From Salticus scenicus (Eukaryota > Arthropoda > Arachnida > Araneae > Salticidae): a stretch of 64,000 nt of DNA. A model generated the notes under the pieces. It was given only the letters and a program-made list of their open reading frames with translations. It was not told where the DNA came from and searched no databases. The number at the start of each line of letters is the position of its first letter. Within the stretch, counting starts at the first letter, position 1. The position numbers and the translations under genes are program-made. The DNA is taken from positions 386,313,887 through 386,377,886 of the forward strand of contig OZ005649.1 in NCBI GenBank assembly GCA_963930645.1, written 5' to 3'. Below are positions 10,621 to 21,946 of the stretch, piece after piece.

Positions 10621-12061
10621 GAGCCGTTCAGTGCACACATCGACTAACTCCACTTTTTGAAAAATCTTAAATTTTATGTCAAAGCACTTGGTATAATCAT
10701 AACTTTTTGTATTTATAATAACTTTCCGGAATAATAAAGATTAGCACCGTTAAATGGCAAATTTTTTTTGGCCATTGAATAATAAGTAATTTATTTCAGA
10801 AGCCATTTCGATTAACTCCATACTCTAATGTAAATCGTTTCGGTAACGCTGTATCTGTTCTGGCCGTGCATCGACGCTTATTTGTTTTTAAACAGCGGAA
10901 GATGCTCTCTCTCTCTCAATAATATTCGTAACAAAATCGCATCGGTAAACAGATAAAAATAAGCGCAATGCAAACGGTAGTTAGTATAGCAGTGATCTCG
11001 CACGCTGAATGTTATTCTGTACTTCTTAGTCTTTTCAACATTACTCCCAGATTGTTTTTAAAGAAATAAATATTATACCGTTATAATCAAGATGAGTGAG
11101 ACTAATAATGTGAGTGAGGAAAGCAGTGATGATTCTTCAATACGATTTATCAACAGAAAGTCTGGTCCAAGACGTTTATCGTTTTCCTCGGATTCATCGG
11201 ATTGCAACAGTACAAACCCAACAAACACATTGATTGGGAGGAAAATTAATACCTGCAAAAACATTTGTCGATATACCATGCAGATGCCGTCAAAATTGCA
11301 ATCAAAAAATTATTTCGGATGAGAGAGAGGCTGCCATGAAAGCATTTTATAGTTTACATAGTCAACTTGACCAAAATATTTTCTTAAGAGGTTGTATCAA
11401 AGTTAACGAAATAAAAAGAAGGCGCCCTACGAATGAAACTAAAGAACGAAGATTACATTCGTTTACATATTACTTTCGAAAAGAGAGACTTGATATTCCC
11501 GTTTGTAAAAAATATTTTAGAGACACTTATCAGGTGAGTGACGGGCGGATATACGATTGTCAACAAATCGAAATGACGAATCCTCGCATACAGCTGATGA
11601 AGAAGACATTATTTATAATATTGCTGAATCATCCCAAAGAATAATGCCGCTGACATAAAACTGCTATGAATTAATTACAAAAATTATAATATAACAGAAC
11701 TGACAACATACATTCTTATGGAAAAGCTGTGATAAAAATGTATAATAACTAACTTTTTCTGTAATAAAAAACTTAAAAATGTAAAGACTTAATTTAACTT
11801 TATTACTTTTTTCAGTTGCCAAATCGATTAACTCCACCAGTCACATAAAAACTGTAACATTACTGACGATTGTTTGTTGGCTATTCTTTCTTATTAATTT
11901 TATACACCGTTAGATGAAAGCTATATCTGCAATTATGCATTCTACATTATATATTTGAATTCATATTATCAGAGGAATTTTAAAAAACAATATACATTAC
12001 ATCATCGCGTTTCTCAACTTTTTGTTTTATGGAGTTAATCGATGTGTGCACTGAGCGGCTC
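10621..12061 (+). mobile_element. 1.44-kb TIR DNA transposon (Sola-like candidate)
   Basis: Inverted ends GAGCCG(T/C)TCAGTGCACACA continue as TCGA(C/T)TAACTCCA, about 32 bp in total with two mismatches. They are flanked by ATAT on both sides (10617-10620 and 12062-12065). A 4-bp duplication is used by the Sola superfamily, but ATAT in AT-rich DNA is weak evidence. The interior has a frameshifted transposase amino-terminal region (11092-11644). The catalytic part appears to be deleted, so the copy is defective. Confidence 0.75.
11092..11644 (+). pseudogene. DNA-transposon transposase, amino-terminal part, frameshifted
   Basis: The gene lies wholly inside the 10621-12061 element. The first frame (from 11092) starts with an acidic, serine-rich segment. 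At about 11235 homology-like coding continues in the next frame to 11644, so one single-base frameshift joins them. The second part contains C-x-C-x3-C (FVDIPCRCRQNC), a helix with DEREAAMKAFY, a basic RRR patch, and a YYFRK...VCKKYFRDTY...SDGRI segment. This layout resembles the cysteine-rich amino-terminal region of a transposase-like protein common in arthropod and other invertebrate genomes, in which a VCK-x-F-L segment follows the zinc-binding region. No DDE catalytic residues follow before the stop. Assignment to Sola is tentative. Confidence 0.5.
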
Positions 12062-12669
12062 ATATTATACTAGTGGGTCAGTATTTTCAAATGAATAACT
12101 AAAATTAATGAATCACTAACTAATTACATATCATATTGTGTACAAAATTTGTGGTAAGCTAAAATTTTTATTCAACAATATAACAATATTTTATAATTTT
12201 ATATTCAAATTTTTCCAAAGTACTTAAGAATATGAATCCCCCCTCCCCCCTGAAAGAAACAGCTAAAGGCTTTTTGAAAAGCCAAAATTTTAGCTAAGGC
12301 ATTTTAGTTAAAGCATTAAGAAATATTAGCCTTAGGCATTTTTTAACTGAAAGGCTAAAAGAAATTTTTTGCCAGGTTAAAACCCTGATCGTTATGACCT
12401 ACATAACAATTAAAATTGCTTTTTCTTACAGAAAGAAAATGTGACTCATCATTTTTATATCAATGTGCCCAGTGGACAGATAATACAACTGCTAGACCAA
12501 ACAGTTTCCAGAAGATAATGGCTGTCTAAAAATATTGTTTTTGTTAATGTATGTGTGAAATACTGCAAGGTGCAATAATTTGTGCATTATGTATTCATAC
12601 AAATTCACATATATGCAATGATAAACAAATTTAATCACAACACACTATTTACAAAAATTTTTATATAGT
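12062..12669. other. AT-rich stretch with old repeat words
   Basis: No gene. TTTTAGCTAAGGCATTTT-type sequence at 12280-12360 resembles the patch at 4740-4800. The last eight bases (12662-12669) are the target duplication of the following hAT element. Confidence 0.4.
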
Positions 12670-14352
12670 CAGGGTTGGCAGGTTTTTGACACGTGACAGT
12701 TTTTGACGGTTTAAACAATGGTTAAAACTGTCATGTCAAAAACCTATATTTATAATTTGTCATATAAAAACTTACTTTAACAAAATATAGTTTATAGAGA
12801 TTTTTTGAAAAGCAAATAGACTGATGTTCTTTGATAAACACATTGTTACAACATTTTGATTAATACAAAAAACAAAACTTTAGGCTTTTAAAATTTTATC
12901 AAGAATTATTTCTATGTTCATTCAAAATATGCTGTGATACTTTTATATATTATTACAAAATTTATTTATAACAATGCTTAATATAGTATATATTAAACTT
13001 AGTTATGTGATACATTAAAAATATAGTACTTTTTAATAAGATATTATTTATAAGTATGTTTAAAAAGGTAAACATATCAATGTTTTTGGAAAAACATTAT
13101 AACATTTTGAATAATATAAAAACAAAACTTTAGGCTTCTAAAATTTAATGATTTATAAAACATTGATAGATCATTTTGATTGATAAATCATTTTATTTGC
13201 AATATAACATTGTATGTTTCAAATTTTTTTAGTATTATGCTTTTAGTATTATGTATTTAACCAGTAAAATAAAAATGCATAGCCTAATATTTTGTATTTA
13301 AATATTTAATAGAAAACTAAAAAAAAACTACCAACTTTTTTTTTATTTTTTTAAATGACTGCTGATATTTCAAGTTTATAAGAAAAAGCAATAATTCTGA
13401 ATGTTAAACAAGCTTGAATTGCGTCTGAAATTCTTATAATTACCATGAGACAAGAAAAATATAAATGTTTTCTGGACATGATGTATAAATTGCAATAAAT
13501 TTAATATTTACTCGTACAGATTAAAAAAAAAATTTATTAGTCTTAAGCTGTAGGGCCCACCAGTGGCCAAGCGGTTCTAAGCGCAAAGCTGGTAGATGTG
13601 AGGTACCAGGTTTACTCCCAGGGTGCGCTTGTCGGCCTAGACGTTCAAAATTTTTCATGTTTTTCTCCAAAACTTGCATAAATACGGGCTAGGACCCTTT
13701 AGAAAGACCCCCACGGAGGGCACTCCCCCTTAGGCCTAAGACACTAGAGTAGTCAATCAGCCTTACTCCCAAAACACCAAACACTAATAGTCCAAGCTAT
13801 AAACAGGTACAAATATTTATACAATCAATAATAATAATAATTAGATAAGAATTTGTTAATAAATGATAAAGTGAATACAGATTATAAATATAATTATTTT
13901 CAAATTCATATTAATTTACTGTCCACATGTATTATGTTTTACTTAAAGAAAAAATAAAATCCTGCATTCCTGTGTTTTCATGGATTATGTGAAAATTCAT
14001 AAGTAACTTTGGAATTTTAGAATTTCATAAATATTAATAAACATAAACATACAAAATATGTCTATGCATACTTTGTATATATTTCTTCAGTTATAAAACC
14101 AGCTAATTTACCTAATTTTTTATAAATTATCTACAAATTCTTTTAAGATTTCTTAATTTATAAACAGCATAATATTTAGATATTCACTTGTATATGGCAA
14201 ATATTACTAAATCTTACTTCTAACCAGATTCTAGCTCATTTATGAATTTTGAAAATACAGGTTTTTGACAGTAGAGATTTCTGATGGGTTTTTGACAGTT
14301 TAAACCATTGTCATGTCAAAAACCACTTTTTGACGTCAGAAACCCAACCCTG
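12670..14352. mobile_element. hAT-superfamily element, non-autonomous
   Basis: The left end CAGGGTTGGCAGGTTTTTGA and the right end ...CCCAACCCTG are imperfect inverted repeats sharing CAGGGTTGG and TTTTTGAC blocks. An exact 8-bp duplication, TATATAGT, flanks the element (12662-12669 and 14353-14360), the length expected for hAT. The 1683-bp interior is AT-rich and has no transposase. A tRNA-derived SINE (13553-13785) sits inside it and is therefore a later insertion or a passenger. Confidence 0.85.
13553..13785 (+). mobile_element. tRNA-derived SINE, family 1 (best copy)
   Basis: The head reads GGCCCACCAGTGGCCAAGCG and contains an A-box-like TGGCCAAGCGGT, with a B-box-like GGTTTACTCCC about 45 bases later. 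A conserved tail follows: TTTTTCTCCAAAACTTGC, AATACGGGCTAGGA, GAAAGACCCCCACGGAGGGC and GACACTAGAGTAGTCAATC. The same order of blocks recurs at 33.95, 44.0, 52.5, 53.8 and 57.3 kb, in both orientations. It gives no plausible full tRNA cloverleaf, so it is a SINE and not a tRNA gene. Confidence 0.8.
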
Positions 14353-14625
14353 TATATAGTATCAGCAACCTAATTGAATACTTAGACAAAACTATATCAT
14401 TAGAATCCCTGTTTTCAAGAAGAACTGCAGAGAGAAATGCTTTCAAAATATCATTAAACTCCTGGAGCTCATATTTTCAGTTCTTATAAGCACAGTTCAA
14501 AGTGAATACGAGTTTTTATCTATGAAATGAATTAAAATAACCTTTCTCATCCAGCCACATTAATATTTTTAGAAGAATAGTAAATTAGAAGAATTATAAA
14601 TAATAATCAATATAAGTAATTTTTA

Positions 14626-14988
14626 CAATTTTTTATATTAAAATCACACAATCAACTGATTGGAAGAAAACTATATTTATTGAAATTTTATTTTTCCGAC
14701 TGATTGAAAATAATGCCTGGACCGGGAGTCGAACCCCGGATCTTTGACTTATCCAGGCCGACAACTGGTCAGCAATACTCACTCAGACAACGTTTTAGGC
14801 AGAAATATCTGGTCTATCATATAGATAGCTCAACAGAAATAAGCCGCAGGTAATGGAAAACGCCATTAAACAATGGGAAATAAATACAATTTTTTATATT
14901 AAAATCACACAATCAACCAAAGATCCGGGGTTCGACTCCCGGTCCAGGCATTATTTTCACTCAGTCGGAAAAATAAAATTTCAATAAA
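14626..14988. mobile_element. tRNA-like foldback element with 73-bp inverted arms
   Basis: Arms 14674-14746 and 14918-14990 are inverted copies with one mismatch. Each holds a B-box-like GGGTTCGACTCCCGG and a matching acceptor-like CCAGGC. A 32-bp direct repeat (14625-14656 and 14886-14917) lies just outside the left arm and just before the right arm. The 13-bp word TAAGTAATTTTTA at 14613-14625 and 14989-15001 may be a target duplication. The left arm on the minus strand can be read as the 3' half of a tRNA, but no complete tRNA fold is present. It is probably a SINE-derived inverted dimer. Confidence 0.6.
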
Positions 14989-15468
14989 TAAGTAATTTTT
15001 ATCTATATAATTCTTGCCTTTATTTCCCGATATATCAATTACTTTTTAGAGAAAAAATGGTTAGAAATAGGTTTGCAGAATAGAATCAAAACAATCTTTT
15101 TTGACTTTTTCTTGATCTTGTTGCCAACTCAGCACCTTAGACATGTACGAAATCAGGGTTGGCATGGTTGCGATAGTACGTAAGTACCGAATACTATTTT
15201 GAAAGTTGCAAAACAACCATAATTGCATCCATATCACTAATAGTCTTTTCATCATTACTTATAACCCCTTTTTACATACCACTTTAAGAACACACTGTTA
15301 TACAATGCCTATATAAGCTTCAATACTAATGCATTTTTTTTTTTTTTTTTCCAGTTTTCTCCAGAAAGTTTCAGGAAGGTGCTGCACCTTTCCTGCCCTA
15401 TGGATAAAAGAAATAACCTCATTATTGACAATACTGACCCTCCCAAATACAAAAAAAAAAAAAAAAAA

Positions 15469-16293
15469 ATCTGGAGTGACTCCACTTGACTTTACGAACA
15501 TTGAGTAATTAACAGTTTTGTAGGTAAAGTAAAGAAAGAGGAGTTGTTAAACAAACAAAGAAGAGAAAACCATAATAGAGTGTTTGAGTATTTTTCTCCA
15601 TATATTACACAATGTTTTATTTAACGCTACTGAACTTTGAGCCAATAAGATCATAATGACAAAGACTTTTTCATTGTGTCCCTGTAAAAACCTATAAACC
15701 TATATAAAACCTTCACCAAAATGCTTATAATTAGTGCAACAGTGATTTATAATATGCATATAAAATTTCAGCTCAATTGAATAAAGCGTTTAGACGCTAT
15801 CACACTTTTAAAAATTTGGTCCCATAGGCCATAATGATAAAGAATTTTTCTTAGTGTCCCTGTAAAAAAACTCTAAGTGCTAAATTCACCAAAATCTATA
15901 CAGTTCATGCAACTGTGACCTATAACATGTGTCCAATTTTGTTTGCTCAGATTAATAAAGTTTAGACGCTATCGCACTTTTAAAAATTTGGCCCCATAGG
16001 CCATAATGATAAAGAATTTTTCCTGGTGTCCCTGTAAAAAAACTAAGTGCTAGATTCACCAAAATCAATAGGGTTCATACTGTGGTGACTTACAATATAC
16101 GTACTATCTTTCAGCTTATTCGAACAAAGTGTTTAGACGCTAGCGTGTTCACTCACACACATACACATATCATCGTAAAAATAGTGAAAACGGACTAAGG
16201 GGACCTTGAAACGTATAGAAACATCAGAATCTCAAATTCGGATTTTTGACATGATTACAATACTTTCCTCACTATAGTGTTTGGAAAGTAAAA
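15469..16293 (-). mobile_element. 172-bp-unit repeat family, copy B
   Basis: It follows an A tract and begins ATCTGGAGTGACTCC, like copies A and C. Unit markers (CCATAATGATAAAGAA) occur at about 15824 and 15996. It closes with the hairpin TACTTTCC...GGAAAGTA (16261-16290). This copy lacks the Helitron found in copy A, so it shows the empty site. The short minus-strand frame at 15298-15501 (SSGVTPDFFF) is generated by the terminal palindrome and the adjacent T tract. Confidence 0.65.
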
Positions 16294-18650
16294 ATTCGCA
16301 CCCTACTTGCCCCTCATCTAAAATAATTATATTGTACCCTTACTACTTTTTATTGAAAATAACCTTCAAACTGAAGATATGCTAGAAATATAAATAAAAA
16401 TATTGTGTAAAATGATAAACTTTCATTTATACATTAGTAAAACGCAAAATTGAAGTATAAACAATTTTTAATTAAAAATTTTCTTGAATGCATATCTCAA
16501 ACTGAATTTTGAAATTTAGCATCTAGATTTTAAATGTTAAATGAGCCTTAGGAATCCAAAACAGCTCTAAAGAATCTAAAAAGTGCTCTTTTATAGAAGT
16601 TGGAGAAAACTTTGGAGTTATTACAATAAATGTTCACAGTACATGAAGTGTAAAAGTCAACAGATATTTAAAAAAAAAAAAAAAAAAGATTCTACGTTTT
16701 TATGGCTCTCTTAGGCAAACAATTTTCTTTTGATTCACACGGGAAACCAGTGTTTCTCAAATATTAGCATTTTCCAGAGAGCTAGAGCAAAACAAAATTC
16801 TATAAAAAGAAATTTTGCCATGTGCAATAATAGTAAATTTCAGTTATGCATAACAGTTCAGTGGTTATAAATATGGTGTAAAATATAGATTTAAAAGAAA
16901 ATTAATGAAAATTGGAATATTTTTTCATGAATAAGTCATTTTAATAACTCTATTTTATAAAGTTAACATTTGTAATATCAATTTCATCTTTATAATCATT
17001 AACTTTATACCCTTGAAATCCTTAAATTTGTTGTATATTCTTTTATTTTGAGTATTACTGGAGGAAAAAAGGGAGTACATTGTTCGCAATATATTTACAT
17101 CTATCAACATTTTTTTTTCAGTCAAATACAGAAGTGGACAAAATGGATTTTCAAGATTCTTCATTATTACAATCTTTAAAGAAATAAAATGTAAGTGCGG
17201 ATAAAAAATAATAATAATTAATAAAACACATGTATGTGCTAATAAATTAGCTCGATTTCAAGCAAAATGTAGATCATCAAATTTTACGCAATTCACCTTT
17301 ATTTCACAAACAATTTAAACATATCTTAACTGCAATTTACATATTACTGCACAATGTTACTCTAATAAAATGTTTCATCGAGTAACTTGTTAGTACAAAT
17401 TAATTATTTTTTGTGTATTTCTACTACAATAAAATATTTCTATTTTAGATTTTATTTTATGTTTCACATTATTAATTAAAAAAACTCAAGTACAAAAGCT
17501 TTAAAAGTCAGTTCCCTTTTGTTTACATAAAAAGTGAAACTCATGTGAACACCTAAGATACCGAAACAAGTGCTTGTCAGATGAACAGCACTATTTCAAC
17601 AAATTGTTTCTGAATAACTCTGTTTATAAAGCATAATATATAGGCTTAATGCAAAATAAAATTGCAAGATTTTTAGTTTAACATACCTGAACTGCCACAA
17701 TTTGTTTATTTTCTTTATTATCGCTGGGTATCATGTTAACTATTTACAGGTGACTATGAAAGCTATAAAGTGCCATCATCAATAAATAAAACCAACGATA
17801 ACAACAAGATTCGTAAACGTCGCTCTGATTACACAACCCATTCGTCCAGTATCGTTCTTTTGACATATAGCATGATAACAGTGATTTCACATCAGTCACT
17901 TCACTTAGAAAGGTCATCTAATATTTGAAGCCAGGCCACATACAGCTCTTCTATCATCAATGTTCGGACCACTGATCTCTATAGGGTTACTGGATTGACG
18001 ATTGCTCCGTTTCGCCAATAGAGCAGGTGAAGGCCTGACCGCGCCCCTACTACACCCGAGGAAGCAATTCTCAGCGCTTTCTCAATGGGAATTTCTATAA
18101 TGATATGACTTTATTTTCTTACTTTTTACGGTTTAATTTTCTTATTTTTCATAGAGCAACAAATTTTCACAGATAGATGTAAATATAGATTGATTATTCT
18201 TGAAATTTTCAGAACATTAATATAATTAAAAGGCAAAATATATTGTTAATATTTAATATATTATGACAAGAACACCGGGAAGGAATTGCACCTCCTTAAC
18301 TTAAAAAAAAAAAAAAATAATAATAATAAAACGGAAAAATTATGTATAAAGTTTGAAATACATAATGGAAAGTATTAATTAATCGATTTTATTAATTTTA
18401 TATTTATATAAAATTAGAAGCCATTAAACAGTGTGATATATTGTCCATCTTATTTCAGGAATTACTTATAAGCAGTTTCTAAATCAACTATAGTTAATTG
18501 TATTGCATTATGTTATTACAGGAGAATGCTTTACTTTCTATTGAAAGCAGGGGGTAAAAAAAAAAAGACAATTATTACGATCATCGCTGTTTTCATTGAA
18601 TTTCATTAATTTTAATAGTGCTAGTTTTTTTTTTTTTCCTTAAGGGTAAG
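16294..18650. other. AT-rich stretch with one GC-richer patch
   Basis: No gene is recognised. A less AT-rich block at about 17820-18080 contains CCACTGATCTCTATAG (17973-17988), which recurs inverted near 29650. It could be an old repeat or a promoter. Poly-A/T tracts are common. Confidence 0.4.
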
Positions 18651-18651
18651 T

Positions 18652-18880
18652 TAATGGGGAAGTTGCACACGGAAGGAAAAACAATTTCTTTTAATTGTAA
18701 TCGATAAAATCAATCTTGGGAATCCGAAAAATCCAATTAAAATCGTAAAATTATTTCAAATTAACTTTTAATTAACGTTTTAAAATCGCTAAAAACCAAA
18801 ACAAAACCACGTGATCCGAAAACGCTCCGTGAGGGGGTTGACGTCACAGTACACGAAGTGTGAATGTTTACACTCTTTTA
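18652..18880 (+). repeat. Left member of an inverted pair with CACGTG and TGACGTCA motifs
   Basis: TAATGGGGAAGTTGCACA (18652-18669) matches, inverted and with one mismatch, 27274-27291. About 140 bp inward both members carry AAAACGCT, a CACGTGA E-box and a TGACGTCAC CRE-like palindrome. The order of these words differs between the two, so they may be two copies of one repeat family or the two ends of a large element now holding the BEL insertion. Confidence 0.4.
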
Positions 18881-20000
18881 CCGCTTGCTTTTCTTTTTGT
18901 TCGCTCTATTCTAATCTGTATTTTATAGTTTATTCTTAAAATTTTTACCTTTTGTAAGAAATATCTTAAACCTTCCATAACTATACTATATCTTATATAT
19001 ATATATTTCTATTTTTATTTGTATAATGTCGATTTTGGATTTGTAAAAGAGCAATCGGATAATGTTCCGAAAATAGATGCTCTTTCCATATTTTCATTTT
19101 TGAGAAGAAACCTCGATTTTATTAGCGCATAAATATAAGAATAGCTAAAGCTAAACTATCTAGATTTGTTCTGTATTCATATTTTGAAAATTATAAACGT
19201 CTTCATAATAGAATTTTAGCATTGCTTTAATATATTAGTAGTATTTTTTTACATTTCTCTAATTTTTAGATGCTTGTATGTGAGAATATTTCTTTTTTCA
19301 TAATGTATGCTTAAAGATTTAATTATAATTAAAATATTCATTAAAATTTCATAGTACATAAAAATATATTTTACTGATTATTTATTTTATTATTATTATT
19401 ATTTTTTAACCAGAATTTTTTAATTATGTTATTTTATAAATTATATATGATTATTTTATAGAGCAGTCATTAATTATGTATTTAATATTTACTTCATGTT
19501 TTTGCAAGGAAAAAAAAAATGTTATTTTCAAATTGCATTATTTATTTATTATTTTTATTTTATTTTATTAAAAAAAAAGTTTACTTTTTATAATTTTTTA
19601 AGTAATTTATATATATATATTTCAATTTTATCCATTTATTTTTCTTAAATTTATTTGAATTATATTGTTCTACGTTGTTTACATTAGCAACGGCTGTTAC
19701 ACAACTATTTATTTATTTAATTAATTCATTTCAAAAGGAAAATATAATTAAATGTTTTTATCGGGAAAATGTTAATATCGCATAAAGGATTAGTCTTATT
19801 AAAATTTAAATTTAATAAAAACTTATATATTATTTATTTAATGCCTTTGAAAGGAAAATCTTTTGTTATTTATTTATTTATTGTACTAATCGAAATGAAA
19901 TGGTAATACAGCAGAAAAAGTGATTGCAATAAAGTACATGGTGCCAAAATTAAAGTATATTTAATAGATGCTGAGATACAGCTATCCTTAAAATCTTAGT
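18881..20000. other. AT-rich stretch, no gene seen
   Basis: Very AT-rich, with TTTA/TTAT runs. No repeat shared with the rest of the window was noticed. Confidence 0.4.
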
Positions 20001-20002
20001 TT

Positions 20003-20185
20003 TTGAATAATAGCAGCTTTCGCCTTCTGATATGTACACAAATTGAAGTGCCCACGAAAGACATTGTTGCGGGCAATAAGAACCCAGATCCAAAAAAGCA
20101 GGGTACACTGGAGGGAAAGAAGTTGCCGCAGGCTGCGAATAACCAAAACGATGTTAAGAGCGATTTCAATGAATTTATTTTTTAA
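20003..20185 (+). CDS. Possible host 3' terminal exon or processed fragment, unknown function
   Basis: This short stretch is much less AT-rich than its surroundings and translates into a lysine-, asparagine- and proline-containing sequence (about 53 residues from FRLLICTQIE to the stop) with non-repetitive composition. The annotated start is not a normal ATG, so it would be the end of a longer gene or an exon. A polyadenylation-like AATAAAAG follows about 45 bases after the stop. No family is recognised. A chance open frame in an old repeat remains possible. Confidence 0.2.
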   Translation: MNNSSFRLLICTQIEVPTKDIVAGNKNPDPKKQGTLEGKKLPQAANNQNDVKSDFNEFIF

Positions 20186-20234
20186 TTATCTATTTATTTA
20201 TTTTTTGTTTATAGAATAATATAAAAAAAATAAA

Positions 20235-20272
<38 letters not shown>

Positions 20273-20331
20273 TTAATTTATTAAATTTAGCGACCAGCGA
20301 AGCAGGCGAAGACCGTCAGTTATAGTATGTT

Positions 20332-20746
20332 CAAGGGTTGTTCCAGGTTTACTTTTGGGGCTCATTTTTGTGAAAAACAATTTTTTTTTTTTGTGAAAAA
20401 CAAAATAGTTTTGTGAAAATTTATTTCTTTTTGTGATAAAAAGAATTATCACACGAAACCTTTCACTTAAGAAGTTACTCTATCTAATGTTCATTATCAA
20501 GTTAACAGCATATTACTGAGCCAAGTATACACACTCATTAAAAATAATATTGTTAACGTGGAAAACTTTTACAAAATCATCATCTTTTTAAAAATAAATC
20601 TTGAGAAAGGCCTGTTGTTATGAATCTGAATTTTGTGAAGAGACCCATTTTATGGATTTGTATTTTCTAAAGGGGCCCATTTTAGATATTTGGATTTTGT
20701 GAAGGGGAAGCAAATGGGTCCCAGTTTTTACCTGGATCGACCCCTG
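20332..20746. mobile_element. CAGGGGTCGATC-family TIR element, copy 2 (degraded)
   Basis: The right end (CTGGATCGACCCCTG) is intact. The left end is mutated (CAAGGGTTGTTCCAGG). Interior TTTTTGTGAAAAACAA and TTTTGTGAAGGGG words match the 2496-2942 copy. No clear target duplication. Confidence 0.65.
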
Positions 20747-20796
20747 ATATATTCTAAACATATTTGGATTTTACATTAACACTTCATTGATAAATG

Positions 20797-20801
<5 letters not shown>

Positions 20802-20841
<40 letters not shown>
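20802..20841. repeat. (TA)n microsatellite
   Basis: About 20 uninterrupted TA units. Its last TA is the target site of the palindromic element that follows. Confidence 0.9.
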
Positions 20842-20844
<3 letters not shown>

Positions 20845-20918
20845 TGGTGGACAATTTCTAAGGACGGATGACAAAAGCTTAGTTATTGCCATCCGTCCGT
20901 AGCAATTGTCCACCAGTG
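20842..20918. mobile_element. 77-bp palindromic Tc1/mariner-like miniature element
   Basis: TA flanks both ends. The arms CACTGGTGGACAATT(T/G)CTA and (A/C)GGACGGATG(A/G)CAA are nearly perfect inverses around a short loop. The transcript would be one long hairpin. No coding capacity. Confidence 0.75.
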
Positions 20919-21018
20919 TATATATTGCGTTTGATTGCTGAAATTTACTGCAAATTTTTAATTAATTATTTAATACCATTTATATTTATAACTAGATCAT
21001 GTATAACTTATAAGGTAT

Positions 21019-21739
21019 TGTTGAAGCAATCGGAGTGCGGGCGCCAGTACAGGAAACCAGACGGTCACGTGATGAAAGAGAACCTTTTTTTATTATTGTT
21101 ATTATTATTTTGGCTCTCTCGGAAACATGTTCGTTTTCGGGAGTCAAGTAAAATCGTTCAGGTATTCATAATCTAATGGAATCATACCTGATAATTCTAA
21201 TTTTATTCGTTAATCATTATTCGTTAAATCAAATCAAACTTTTGTTTAATTTGTAGTCGATTCTAAAACCATGTGCAATCATGAACTATTCTCAGTAAAA
21301 CTTTATTCTTTTACTTTGTGACAATTCATTTAAGTCATAAAATAACATTCGAAATTCTTTAAATGTTATTCGATTAATTATGTGAAATAATATTATGTGT
21401 TTGTTTCCACAACTCTTCTGAATAAGTTGTCATCTGTCTTACAATTCGTGAAGTCAAGAGAAAATGTGTTTAAGATTGGTGTCAATCACATATTCGGATA
21501 TATTGTCTTGATATTCTGCAAGTCTGTTATTAAATTCCAGTATATTAGTAATCAATGATTTAATCTTTATTTTGTGTGTGGCTTAAAATCTATTCCAAGC
21601 GACCACAGGAAATGCAGGAGAGAGGTGAGTTAGCTTTTCCTTAATATTATGCATGCTAAAATTAGCTTCGTTTCACATTCAAACTGTTTTTTATGCAGGT
21701 CAATTCTTTATGCATGAGTCAAGTTATAATTAATCAACA
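21019..21739 (+). repeat. 5' LTR
   Basis: Starts TG, ends CA, and is directly repeated at 25467-26187 with one substitution. It contains a splice-donor-like AG/GTGAGT at 21625 and an acceptor-like TTTTTTATGCAG ending at 21698. No obvious TATA box or AATAAA was picked out by eye. Confidence 0.92.
21625..21698 (+). other. Candidate 74-bp mini-intron inside the LTR
   Basis: GAG/GTGAGT matches the donor consensus and a T-rich stretch ending TTTATGCAG/GT matches the acceptor consensus. The size is within the arthropod small-intron range. If used, it would shorten the leader of the genomic RNA. The sites occur in both LTRs. Inference from sequence only. Confidence 0.35.
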
Positions 21740-21745
21740 TGTTTT

Positions 21746-21763
21746 TGGTCCGTCTTAGAGCCA
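21746..21763 (+). other. Candidate primer binding site
   Basis: TGGTCCGTCTTAGAGCCA begins six bases after the LTR. TGG is complementary to the CCA end of a tRNA primer, and this is the right place for minus-strand priming. The tRNA species was not identified. Confidence 0.45.
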
Positions 21764-21946
21764 TGAGGCTATCGATGATTTATATATATATATAAGAAAA
21801 AAAACTATATATATTTAATATGTATTTGATATTCTTATTCTTATTCGTAATCATTTATTCTTAAAATGATTTATTTTTGTTCTTGAATGTTTGTTCTGTA
21901 ATTCGAAGGCCTATAGTTATGTGTATTTAAACTTATATATTCTAAA

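Noticed and set aside
14709..14955. tRNA genes at the inverted arms
   Set aside because: B-box and acceptor-like ends are present, but D and anticodon arms do not form, and the arms are an inverted duplication.
15298..15501. Minus-strand frame SSGVTPDFFFF, recurring at 63211-63393
   Set aside because: The apparent conservation comes from the shared end of the 172-bp repeat family plus a T tract, not from a gene.
20886..21176. 96-codon frame before and into the 5' LTR
   Set aside because: It begins in the hairpin MITE and uses the same LTR sequence as the end of the polyprotein; it is a by-product.
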